A DNA stretch of 64,000 nucleotides from Candidatus Lumbricidiphila eiseniae. GTDB lineage: Bacteria > Actinomycetota > Actinomycetes > Actinomycetales > Microbacteriaceae. This document shows positions 45,239 through 54,466 of this stretch, piece after piece. The stretch covers positions 1 through 64,000 of the forward strand of contig NAEP01000039.1 in the NCBI GenBank assembly GCA_002529645.1, read 5' to 3'. The notes below the pieces were generated by a model, which saw only the letters and a program-made list of their open reading frames with translations, made no database searches and was not told the DNA's origin. Position numbers and translations under genes: made by a program. Position 1 is the first letter of the stretch. Every line of letters starts with the position of its first letter.

Positions 45239-45380
45239 AAACTCCATTCTTGCGCGCCTGTCCGGCGGAGAGCAGGAGTTGCGGTGATGCTCCTCGAGGT
45301 TGGCAGGATCAACTGACCGTCGCAATATTGCCGTCCACTGTGATCGCGCCAGCCACGAAGGCAGCGGATCAGCATCGGGT

Positions 45381-45572
45381 TCACACTTCCTCCACTCCAT
45401 CAAGACCATGCTCTCTGAGGCGTACAGGTGGTTGTGAGCGGAGCAGGTCCGGTCCCGATGTCAACGGCGACGCTGGTGACGACCAGACAACCAAAGCAAT
45501 CACGGTCATGAGGGCGTCGCGAACCAGAGCAGAGAACAAGATTAGTGCCGCACGGCCCGGATTTGCTTTCAT
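45381..45572 (-). CDS. Possible small membrane protein
   Basis: A 63-residue frame from ATG 45572: [20 protein letters not shown] followed by [10 protein letters not shown], giving one likely membrane segment, then a Pro/Arg-rich tail. It lies alone between rlmN and tRNA-Pro. There is no ribosome site, and the tail looks like chance coding, so it may be non-coding. Confidence 0.3.
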   Translation of the reverse strand: MKANPGRAALILFSALVRDALMTVIALVVWSSPASPLTSGPDLLRSQPPVRLREHGLDGVEEV

Positions 45573-45647
45573 CGTGGACACGGAACGTTTGCCAGATGGG
45601 GTTCCACGGGTGTCTTTGCCGTAACTGCCGGTGGTCGTGGCACTCGG

Positions 45648-45721
45648 TCGGGGCGACAGGATTCGAACCTGCGACTTCCCGCTCCCAAAGCGGGCGCTCT
45701 ACCAAGCTGAGCTACGCCCCG
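45648..45721 (-). tRNA. tRNA-Pro (TGG)
   Basis: On the minus strand the 74 nt fold as a full cloverleaf: acceptor CGGGGCG/CGCCCCG with discriminator A, D arm GCTCAGCTTGGTAGAGC, anticodon arm CCGCTTTGGGAGCGG (loop with TGG), and T loop TTCGAAT. CCA is not encoded. Confidence 0.95.
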
Positions 45722-46141
45722 AATCTCTGTTGATTCGGCCCGATCACTTCTCTCCACTGGCGTGGTGACAGAGCGAACTCGGCAAGTCTAGTGCAGCAGA
45801 GTGCGGCACCCACCCGCCGCGCGACAACAGCAGCGGATCGAACCACGATTCCCTATCTGTCGCGAGGCCTCCTCGACAACACAGAACCCGGTCACAGCGC
45901 CAGAAATGCGATGTCCTACCTGTTGTCTCGAGGCCTCCGCTCACTGCACGGCAACGGCGACGGGATGCCCCGCGTCGAGGCATCCCGCAACAGCATCGGC
46001 CTGAGTCGGGGTAGCGAACAAACCGCTGGGCAATCAGTGAGCAGCGTGAGTGACGCACTGCTACGGGATGCTCCGCGGTCTATTGCTTTCTGGGTATCGC
46101 CAGTTTTACGGCTAAGCTTGACGGGTTCCCACTCGGATCAC
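45722..46141. other. Gap between two tRNA genes with GC hairpin
   Basis: No supported gene in 420 bases. A perfect 9-bp hairpin (CGGGATGCC/GGCATCCCG, loop 9 nt) sits at 45961-45987. GCGAGGCCTCC (near 45860) and TCGAGGCCTCC (near 45930) form a short direct repeat. Confidence 0.6.
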
Positions 46142-46212
46142 GGGGATGTAGCTCAATGGTAGAGCCTCAGTCTTCCAAACTGATGGTGCGGGTTCGATTC
46201 CCGTCATCCCCT
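46142..46212 (+). tRNA. tRNA-Gly (TCC)
   Basis: A 71-nt cloverleaf: acceptor GGGGATG/CATCCCC with discriminator T, D arm GCTCAATGGTAGAGC, anticodon arm CAGTCTTCCAAACTG (TCC), T loop TTCGATT. CCA is not encoded. It directly precedes cas1 by about 100 bp. Confidence 0.95.
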
Positions 46213-46310
46213 CGCAACCTTAGGCCTGACTCAAGACAGGAGCAACGACGGGAGGTGGTGTGTGAGCTGGGTTTTACATCTCACGCCACTGCTGGAGGGG
46301 TTCTAGACTC

Positions 46311-47240
46311 ATGTGGTGGCGTTCGGGGGTATCCGAAGTCGGACGGATGGCCGACAGGATTTCTACGATTTACTTGGACCGTTGTCGAATTGACCGCCAC
46401 AATCAGTCAATTACCGTAGCAACAGAGGTTGAAGAGTTCCGGGTTCCGGCAGCAACGATCGCGTGCATCCTTCTTGGGCCCGGAACGACGGTCACCCATG
46501 GGGCTATAACCCTTCTTGCCGATGCGTGTGTCTCTGTAGCGTGGGTTGGTGAAAACGGCGTTCGTTTGTATGCGGCTGGCACATCAACGACACGGTCCAG
46601 CCGGGTATTAGAGACTCAGGCCCGTCTAGTAAGCCGCCCAAGTGAAAGAATCCGAGTCGCTCGTGCGATGTATGGACTTCGTTTTCCCGACGAAGATGTT
46701 TCCTCAATGACAATGCAACAACTGCTTGGACGAGAAGGAACGCGAGTTAAACGCAGTTACAGCGCGCACGCTAAAAGAACCGGTGTTGCGTGGGATCGTA
46801 GAGCATACATACCGGGAAAACCCATGGCCGTCGGCGATAATGTCAACCGGCTACTGTCCGCAGCGAATGCCGCACTTTATGGGATCAGTCATGCGGCGAT
46901 TGTGGGAGTGGGAGCCAGCCCAGCACTCGGGTTCGTCCACACCGGAAGCGCCAATTCATTCGTTCTCGACATCGCCGACCTTTACAAAACCGAGATCACC
47001 GTGCCGATTGCTTTTGATCTTGCAGCGCAGGGGCTCACAGCTGAGCGCGATGCGCGTCTTGCGGTGCGTGATGCGGTGGTTGAGCACAGCCTTATGAAGC
47101 GAGTGGTGCGCGATGTCCTCAGTTTATTGTCCATTGAGGAGGATGAGGTTGAAGAGCCACCGTCGATGCTGTGGGCGGGGACGCCTGGGACGGTGTCAGG
47201 TGGTGTCAACTACGACCCCACGATCTTGAGGTCAATATGA
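46311..47240 (+). CDS. cas1: Cas1, type I-E CRISPR integrase
   Basis: A 309-residue Cas1 of the I-E type, which with Cas2 inserts new spacers at the leader end. The metal-binding residues fit: Glu in LLGREGTRVK, His in LGFVHTG, Asp in FVLDIADLYK. Family text such as LLGPGTTVTHGAI and WVGENGVRLYAAG is clear. ATG at 46311 has GGAGGGG about 12 nt upstream. The stop overlaps the cas2 start (ATGA). The gene appears intact, so adaptation could still work. Confidence 0.95.
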   Translation: MWWRSGVSEVGRMADRISTIYLDRCRIDRHNQSITVATEVEEFRVPAATIACILLGPGTTVTHGAITLLADACVSVAWVGENGVRLYAAGTSTTRSSRVLETQARLVSRPSERIRVARAMYGLRFPDEDVSSMTMQQLLGREGTRVKRSYSAHAKRTGVAWDRRAYIPGKPMAVGDNVNRLLSAANAALYGISHAAIVGVGASPALGFVHTGSANSFVLDIADLYKTEITVPIAFDLAAQGLTAERDARLAVRDAVVEHSLMKRVVRDVLSLLSIEEDEVEEPPSMLWAGTPGTVSGGVNYDPTILRSI

Positions 47241-47554
47241 TTTGCATTGTGTTGATCGCAGCACCGCCCGGATTACGTGGCAACCTGACACGTTGGCTCG
47301 TTGAGGTGTCCCCCGGGGTGTTTGTCGGGCGTGTGAGCAAGCGCGTACGCGAAGGGATCTGGCGAAAGCTGGAAGAGCACACCGTATTTGGCCAGTCCGT
47401 GATGATCGAACCCGCGCGTAATGAACAAGGATGGAGGGCTCGTACCGCCGGGGTGGATCGTTATCACCCGGTCAACGTCGATGGGCTAACCTTCTTCTCC
47501 CCTCGACCTCCGCTGTGCGAGGCCGATCACACTCAAGCTCATAAAGCACACTGA
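47237..47554 (+). CDS. cas2: Cas2, type I-E
   Basis: A 105-residue Cas2e: MICIVLIAAPPGLRGNLTRWLVEVSPGVF and VGRVSKRVREGIWRKLEE are typical, with the I-E C-terminal strand GLTFFSPRP. It forms the core of the Cas1-Cas2 complex. It overlaps cas1 by 4 bp and ends 67 bp before the first repeat, so the leader is very short. Confidence 0.94.
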   Translation: MICIVLIAAPPGLRGNLTRWLVEVSPGVFVGRVSKRVREGIWRKLEEHTVFGQSVMIEPARNEQGWRARTAGVDRYHPVNVDGLTFFSPRPPLCEADHTQAHKAH

Positions 47555-47573
47555 CTCCGCGAGATAAATGAAA

Positions 47574-47727
47574 AACCGGATCCTGGTTGAAATTTCACTG
47601 AAATTTCAGGTATGATGGAGTATCCGCCCCGCACATGCGGGGGTGAACCCAACCGGATCCTGGTTGAAATTTCACTGAAATTTCAGGTATGATGGAGTAT
47701 CCGCCCCGCACATGCGGGGGTGAACCC
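47574..47727 (+). repeat. Exact 77-bp tandem duplication of leader end plus first repeat
   Basis: Bases 47574-47650 are repeated exactly at 47651-47727. The unit is 48 nt of leader (AACCGGATCCTGGTTGAAAT, through GTATGATGGAGT), the 28-nt repeat, and one C. As a result the first 'spacer' is 49 nt long instead of 33 and is leader sequence. Each copy carries two TGAAATTTCA palindromes 11 bp apart (47588 and 47599; 47665 and 47676). Confidence 0.95.
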
Positions 47728-50700
47728 CCAGCGGTAAATGAACCACCCGAATGGCTCCAATCCGCCCCGCACATGCGGGGGTGAACCCGGATCCGGAAAG
47801 ACGACCACGATGGAGATGCTATCCGCCCCGCACATGCGGGGGTGAACCCTGTATAGTGCGGCATATGCCGAGTCTGAAGTCATCCGCCCCGCACATGCGG
47901 GGGTGAACCCTCAACTTTCACGTGAAGTACATGGTATACACTATCCGCCCCGCACATGCGGGGGTGAACCGCTCTACGAGGTCTTTCTGCATGTAGTCGT
48001 AGAATCCGCCCCGCACATGCGGGGGTGAACCTCCGGTAGCGGATGTATATCGTATGCTTTTTGTATCCGCCCCGCACATGCGGGGGTGAACCCATGGCAG
48101 CTACATCTGCATCGTGGGACACGACATCCGCCCCGCACATGCGGGGGTGAACCCCTGCCCCAACTGCCCCAACCTGCCCCAACCTGCATCCGCCCCGCAC
48201 ATGCGGGGGTGAACCCCGCCAGCCGGGACCACGCCCAAAACACCCAAGATCCGCCCCGCACATGCGGGGGTGAACCTTATTTATAGTGCTTGTCACCCCG
48301 GGTATGTACATCCGCCCCGCACATGCGGGGGTGAACCCCTCCGAGGAGATGGCAAGCCCCGCAGGAAACTATCCGCCCCGCACATGCGGGGGTGAACCCT
48401 ATGCAAGCGGTGTGTGCTGCGCAGGCCGCGGATCCGCCCCGCACATGCGGGGGTGAACCAATAGATGTTAAAAATTTATAATCCAAGTCACGATCCGCCC
48501 CGCACATGCGGGGGTGAACCAAATGCGGTACCAGAACGGAGCTTAGCTCTTTAATCCGCCCCGCACATGCGGGGGTGAACCTGTGGGGGTAGACATGTGG
48601 CGGCTCCTTCTTCGATCCGCCCCGCACATGCGGGGGTGAACCTCACTGCAGGACCCCACACTTGCGGTTGCAGGTATCCGCCCCGCACATGCGGGGGTGA
48701 ACCCCACTGCTGCCAAGGTAGAAGCTTAATACCTATATCCGCCCCGCACATGCGGGGGTGAACCAGCAGGGTCAGAGTCCGATCCTCCTGCGCGTAGATC
48801 CGCCCCGCACATGCGGGGGTGAACCTTATTGCTATTACAGATGATACAGCTGTGCAGAATCCGCCCCGCACATGCGGGGGTGAACCTTCCGCCCCCACCA
48901 GCAGGAGGATAATCTTGGTATCCGCCCCGCACATGCGGGGGTGAACCGACCTCGTAGAGCTTTTCGTGGGCCATATCAAAATCCGCCCCGCACATGCGGG
49001 GGTGAACCGGCGAGCAAGGTAAGCGCATGGCTGAGGCTGTTATCCGCCCCGCACATGCGGGGGTGAACCTTGTACGATTATAGCGTCTGTAAATTCCCGT
49101 GTATCCGCCCCGCACATGCGGGGGTGAACCGTAAGTCCGCTGTTCTTTCTGACCCTGCTAAACATCCGCCCCGCACATGCGGGGGTGAACCCCTAAAATT
49201 GCGCTCCACCGTCTACGTATCGGTAATCCGCCCCGCACATGCGGGGGTGAACCCTATGCAGCCGACCTTCCTCCTGCTAGAGGAAGATCCGCCCCGCACA
49301 TGCGGGGGTGAACCCATCATGAAAAACACCCGCAGGGTACTCAAAAAATCCGCCCCGCACATGCGGGGGTGAACCCGACTCTAAAGTCACTGTGAAGCTA
49401 TCGGTTACATCCGCCCCGCACATGCGGGGGTGAACCCCTGCCCCAACTGCCCCAAACTGCCCCAAACTGATCCGCCCCGCACATGCGGGGGTGAACCCTG
49501 CCCCGAAAATTTCGGTGCAGTTAGGAAAAAATCCGCCCCGCACATGCGGGGGTGAACCTAAATCCCAAAAAAAGCGTTGCATGCATCCTCCATCCGCCCC
49601 GCACATGCGGGGGTGAACCTTCGGTAAAAACGCTTATCCGGGCTGTGGGCAGATCCGCCCCGCACATGCGGGGGTGAACCCATACGTGTCGCTGTCTGTC
49701 TGGGCGGGTACTCATCCGCCCCGCACATGCGGGGGTGAACCTCTGTACCGGTGGTGGGGGCTGGGGAAATTTGAATCCGCCCCGCACATGCGGGGGTGAA
49801 CCCTGTATAGTGCGGCATATGCCGAGTCTGAAGTCATCCGCCCCGCACATGCGGGGGTGAACCCGGTACTGGCGTTTTTCCTACCTGCCACTGAGCATCC
49901 GCCCCGCACATGCGGGGGTGAACCACCATCTCGCAAACTAGTTTTTAGGTCTTGTAGATCCGCCCCGCACATGCGGGGGTGAACCTCTCGCCCCTAATAT
50001 CCTCAAAAGGAGGAAAATATCCGCCCCGCACATGCGGGGGTGAACCTTAGCCCCACAGTTATTAGAGGTACTTCAGGTAATCCGCCCCGCACATGCGGGG
50101 GTGAACCTGCGGGCATATCGTCCACATAGCCCATCAGAAGATCCGCCCCGCACATGCGGGGGTGAACCTAGCTGGAACGGATTTGCGCTCGGACTTGAAA
50201 GATCCGCCCCGCACATGCGGGGGTGAACCTACTAAGTGATGGGCTATATGTAGGGCATGTGTATCCGCCCCGCACATGCGGGGGTGAACCCCGGGCACCC
50301 TCCACAAACTCCGCCCGCGTCTGATCCGCCCCGCACATGCGGGGGTGAACCCACGTCAATCGCGGTATCCAGCAGTGGTGGGATATCCGCCCCGCACATG
50401 CGGGGGTGAACCTTAAGCTCGCAAACGCAGCTATTGCCCACGTATATCCGCCCCGCACATGCGGGGGTGAACCGTCTCCTAAGGTTTTTACGCCCTCGAG
50501 GCAGTCATCCGCCCCGCACATGCGGGGGTGAACCTCGAGAGTTGCACTCTACACCTAGCAGCCCTTTATCCGCCCCGCACATGCGGGGGTGAACCCTCGC
50601 ATTCAAGTTTGCTAATGAAGACCCCACTATCCGCCCCGCACATGCGGGGGTGAACCTAGGATCTAGGCCACTAGTGTTTGGGTTCGCTGATCCGCCCCGC

Positions 50701-51921
50701 ACATGCGGGGGTGAACCCCTTGTCTGCTCCTGCTCTAACTCAATCCCCTTATCCGCCCCGCACATGCGGGGGTGAACCCTCGACCACTCCCTGCGGGCGT
50801 TAGCGATCGCTATCCGCCCCGCACATGCGGGGGTGAACCTGTGATCGAAAATTTCGGTCGGATTGGTGGTAAATCCGCCCCGCACATGCGGGGGTGAACC
50901 CAGCTTCGAGGGGGAGCGGATACCCAAAAAGTTATCCGCCCCGCACATGCGGGGGTGAACCCCGTTAGTTGAACGGCAGTTACTCCTCCACCCTATCCGC
51001 CCCGCACATGCGGGGGTGAACCGCCAGACCCTCCCTCACGCGATCACACATGATCATCCGCCCCGCACATGCGGGGGTGAACCGGAGCTGGTCAAAAAGC
51101 CGCTAGGGTCTTCGATATCCGCCCCGCACATGCGGGGGTGAACCTCAGAATCAGATTCTGAATCTGAATCTGAATCTATCCGCCCCGCACATGCGGGGGT
51201 GAACCTCATACAGACAGCTCCTGGACGACAGAGCCCTAATCCGCCCCGCACATGCGGGGGTGAACCTGAGTTTGTGACCCTCCACCCGATATCGACATCA
51301 TCCGCCCCGCACATGCGGGGGTGAACCCTCTTGAAGAAGCTTTTACGCGAGACCTCGAAAATCCGCCCCGCACATGCGGGGGTGAACCTTTGGACAAGCA
51401 TCTCTATGAAAAATTGTCGGCATCCGCCCCGCACATGCGGGAGTGAACCATTCGCGATCTACCGCATCGAGCCTAGCTATAAATCCGCCCCGCACATGCG
51501 GGAGTGAACCCTCCACCCTAGGGGCCAGAGTTTTACACGCTGCATCCGCCCCGCACATGCGGGGGTGAACCTGCCTGACCACTCCCCCGCCCTACAAATT
51601 GCCGATCCGCCCCGCACATGCGGGGGTGAACCTAGCTGTAGTAAATTGTATCCGCGTCCCATTTGATCCGCCCCGCACATGCGGGGGTGAACCCGTGAAT
51701 ACCAGGTTGGTAGCCTCACAGACCGGATCCGCCCCGCACATGCGGGGGTGAACCTCCTTCATCGTGCGCGCCCTGAATCTAACCGCCATCCGCCCCGCAC
51801 ATGCGGGGGTGAACCCATATGCGCAGTCACACCCAACGGAAGAACACGATCCGCCCCGCACATGCGGGGGTAAACCCCCGAGTACGAACCCGGTTCACGA
51901 GTTTTCGCCATCCGCCACACA
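47622..51921 (+). CRISPR. Type I-E CRISPR array, 70 repeats
   Basis: Seventy copies of a 28-nt repeat (ATCCGCCCCGCACATGCGGG then GGTGAACC) start at 47622, 47699 and then about every 61 bp to 51849. Spacers are 33 nt, a few 32 or 34. The stem is CCCCGC/GCGGGG with an ACAT loop. Orientation, judged from the E. coli-like GGTGAACC end, puts the leader at the left beside cas2. The last repeat has TAAACC; at exactly +61 (51910) a broken ATCCGCC stub remains, confirming the trailer end. Repeats at 51422 and 51483 share one G-to-A change (GGGAGTG). Spacers 4 and 36 are identical. All long frames across this region are artefacts. Confidence 0.98.
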
Positions 51922-51955
51922 CAGAGCTAAACTAACCTCCGCTTGGGAACAACAC

Positions 51956-52930
51956 CTAACGTTGACACTCCGGACACCAATACAACTTCCGAGTCGCCAT
52001 CTCAGCGAGCACAATATCCGTACCACACACTCGACACGGCAGTCCCTCGCGCTTGTACACCCAGTGGCGGTCGGCTCGGTTCGCCATCGCGGCGCGGTAG
52101 GCGGCGGCATCCAGGCCATTCATCGTCATCATTTGCCCGGTCTCGACGCCGATGCGTAGTAGCTGTGCCCAGTCACGCCACAGGTCGCAGGTTTGCTCCT
52201 CGGTCAGTGAGCGACCGGGTCGATACGGGTCAAGCCGGGCACGAAAGAGTATCTCGGCCCGGTAAACATTGCCAATTCCGGCCACCACGCTCTGGTCCAT
52301 GAGTAATAGACCGATGGATGTCGCCCGCGCCCGCACTCTGCGCACAAATCGTTCCTCGGCCTCGGGGCTCGGGTCGCACAGTGGATCGGGCCCAAGTTTC
52401 CCAATCATCACCGCCACCTGCGCGGGATCAAGCACCTCGCACACGGTCGGTCCGCGCAGATCGGCGCACACCGAATCGGTAAAGAGCCGCACACGGACCT
52501 GCCCGATCGGTTCCGGTGGAAACTGGGCAAGCACGTCGGTCTCCCGCTCCCCCTCCGACATCCGCAACCGCGTGCGCCGCGGGGCCCCGATCGAAGTCAC
52601 TGAGTTCTCTCCTGCGGAGTCAAAAACCGTTCCCCGCTGACCCGTCTGTCCCATCCGGCCATTCGCAGACATAATTGTCGCATCCATCAAAATATCGCCC
52701 GCAAAATCCCACGCGCCATATATCCCGAGGTGCACCCGCAGCCACCGTTCACCCTCGAACTCGAGAAACATCTGTTTCCCAATCGCCCGGGCACTGGTCA
52801 TCACCCGGCTGTCAAGGGATGCCGCGCCCACCGCAAATCGTCCCTGCGGGCTCGACACCCGCACCCGGTGTCCCACAAAGTTCCGCTCAAATTGGCGGGC
52901 AATCCGGTGAACGGAGTGTCCCTCGGGCAC
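51956..52930 (-). CDS. Fpg/Nei-family DNA glycosylase
   Basis: A 324-residue Fpg/Nei base-excision glycosylase. It starts PEGHSVHRIA (catalytic Pro and Glu after the start Met), has the helix-two-turn-helix text VVAGIGNVYRAEILFRARLDP, and ends in a zinc finger CRVCGTDIVLAEMATRKLYWCPEC. It resembles actinobacterial Nei2/Nei1 more than Fpg by the EGHS start. GTG at 52930, 2 bp from the rpiB stop, so they form an operon. Confidence 0.93.
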   Translation of the reverse strand: MPEGHSVHRIARQFERNFVGHRVRVSSPQGRFAVGAASLDSRVMTSARAIGKQMFLEFEGERWLRVHLGIYGAWDFAGDILMDATIMSANGRMGQTGQRGTVFDSAGENSVTSIGAPRRTRLRMSEGERETDVLAQFPPEPIGQVRVRLFTDSVCADLRGPTVCEVLDPAQVAVMIGKLGPDPLCDPSPEAEERFVRRVRARATSIGLLLMDQSVVAGIGNVYRAEILFRARLDPYRPGRSLTEEQTCDLWRDWAQLLRIGVETGQMMTMNGLDAAAYRAAMANRADRHWVYKREGLPCRVCGTDIVLAEMATRKLYWCPECQR

Positions 52931-52932
52931 CC

Positions 52933-53535
52933 CTATTCCCCCGCTCCGACAACGGGTGTGGAATCAGCACTCGCGCTGCTGACACCATCACCAGCTACCA
53001 CAGGCTCGCCGCTGTCGGCACCGGCCATGATGCGTCCACGGCTGCTCACCACATCCACCCCCTTACCCACGATGTCTCCCAACCGCTCATACTCAGCCAA
53101 TTGCGCAATGCGCCGCACGTGCCGTTCCTCACCTGAAAACGGCTCCGCGACAAACGCATCAATGAACGCCATCACCTCGGCAACGGTGTGCTGCCGCGCT
53201 CCGACCGACATGACATTCGCGTCATTGTGTTGCCGTGCCAGCAATGCGGTGTCCACGCTCCACACAAGAGCAGCCCGGATGCCTCGCACCTTGTTTGCCG
53301 CTATCTGCTCACCATTGCCTGACCCGCCGAACACAACCCCGAGTGCCGCGATTCCCGCAGTCTGGTCCCGAGCAACCCCGAGTGCCGCGTTGATACAAAA
53401 CGCCGGATAATCGTCGAGCGGGTCGTACTGGGTAGGACCATGATCGATAACCTCGTGGCCGACCGTTGTGAGATGCCGGGCGAGAGTGTGACTGAACTCC
53501 AGTCCCGCATGGTCAGTGGCAATGTGGATACGCAT
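52933..53535 (-). CDS. rpiB: Ribose-5-phosphate isomerase B
   Basis: A 200-residue RpiB. MRIHIATDHAGLE and GVVFGGSGNGEQIAANKVRGIRA are typical; the Glu in SGNGE is the catalytic base in the mycobacterial type, replacing the Cys of E. coli. It interconverts ribulose and ribose 5-phosphate. The last 50 residues (from about 150) are a low-complexity Ser/Gly/Ala tail not needed for the fold. ATG at 53535. Confidence 0.93.
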   Translation of the reverse strand: MRIHIATDHAGLEFSHTLARHLTTVGHEVIDHGPTQYDPLDDYPAFCINAALGVARDQTAGIAALGVVFGGSGNGEQIAANKVRGIRAALVWSVDTALLARQHNDANVMSVGARQHTVAEVMAFIDAFVAEPFSGEERHVRRIAQLAEYERLGDIVGKGVDVVSSRGRIMAGADSGEPVVAGDGVSSASADSTPVVGAGE

Positions 53536-53785
53536 TCCGTCAGTTTACGGCGAAGGGATCGCCCACCAACGCACGGTGCTACCAGTGTCCCTCGTCGGAA
53601 TGCTGTCGTCGCGCCGGGATCGTCCGCCAATGCACAGCACTATCGACGTGGCGGGTGTATGGCACGAATACTGTGTTTGACGTTTTATTTTCCAGTGATG
53701 AGCCTTTGTGTGCAACGGGAAGTTTGTTCAACCTGGATGGCGGGATTGAGCGTTATGGTTGCGGTATTGGCATGTATTTGAGCGG

Positions 53786-54463
53786 CTACATGTCTTTTGA
53801 CCTTGGTTCTGGTCCTGATTCTGGTTTCTCCTCGGTAGGCACCTGAATTATTCTAACAGCGATTCGTCTCGCACCGTGGGATCGGCGATAACTGTCGAAA
53901 GATACTGGGGTGTCCTGTTCGGTTCTATCGTAGGGTTCGCCGGGTGCCGCTGTTATGTGAAGTTCTTGTTCGATTTCACCGTGGATGGTTGGCTCGGAGG
54001 AGAGAGCGTCGATGGGGTTGCTGTGGTCGGTTAATCGATAAAAGATCGGTTCAGATGGTGTGCACGATTTGCGTCCAAGAAATAACGCGAAGACTGGTTG
54101 CTTTAGTGCATTAGCAATTTCGGTTATGAACCCTTTTTCTCCGCTGAGTGCTGCGAGGAACGCAGCATTGTTGAGGTACGAGCGGCGGTAGATGCGGGCT
54201 TCATAGGGTTTGTCTTCACCGTCATGTCGGTTTCTGGTTTGGAAGTCTCTTGTTATTATTCCTCGGCGTTCTGTGCGAACGGCAAAAGACAGCGCTGCAA
54301 TATCTTCGAGCGATTCGGATCGGTGTCGGCCGAGAGCTGCAGCCACGATTCCGGCGACTCCGCTGAACGTGGGGACTGCTCCGGTTTCGCGTGTGTCTAG
54401 TCGCGAGTCGGAGCCTCCCCACGATTGCAGCGGTCCTTCGAGGAGGAGGAGAAGGGTACGCAC
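53786..54463 (-). CDS. cas5e: Cas5e, Cascade subunit
   Basis: A 225-residue Cas5e (CasD): MRTLLLLLEGPLQSWGG, TRETGAVPTFSGVAGIVAAALG and EARIYRRSYLNNAAFLAAL are clear family text. It holds the 5' handle of the crRNA. GTG at 54463, 3 bp after the cas7e stop. The C-terminus is charged (EEKPESGPEPRSKD). It is the last gene of the interference operon. Confidence 0.95.
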   Translation of the reverse strand: MRTLLLLLEGPLQSWGGSDSRLDTRETGAVPTFSGVAGIVAAALGRHRSESLEDIAALSFAVRTERRGIITRDFQTRNRHDGEDKPYEARIYRRSYLNNAAFLAALSGEKGFITEIANALKQPVFALFLGRKSCTPSEPIFYRLTDHSNPIDALSSEPTIHGEIEQELHITAAPGEPYDRTEQDTPVSFDSYRRSHGARRIAVRIIQVPTEEKPESGPEPRSKDM

Positions 54464-54466
54464 GAG

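Noticed and set aside
47595-51861. Many minus-strand open frames across the large array, with repeated FTPACAGR and VHPRMCGAD text
   Set aside because: They are translations of CRISPR repeats; the repeat lacks stops in these frames. No ribosome sites.
53655-53846. 63-residue plus-strand frame between rpiB and cas5e
   Set aside because: Overlaps the cas5e end on the other strand and shows no ribosome site or recognisable pattern.
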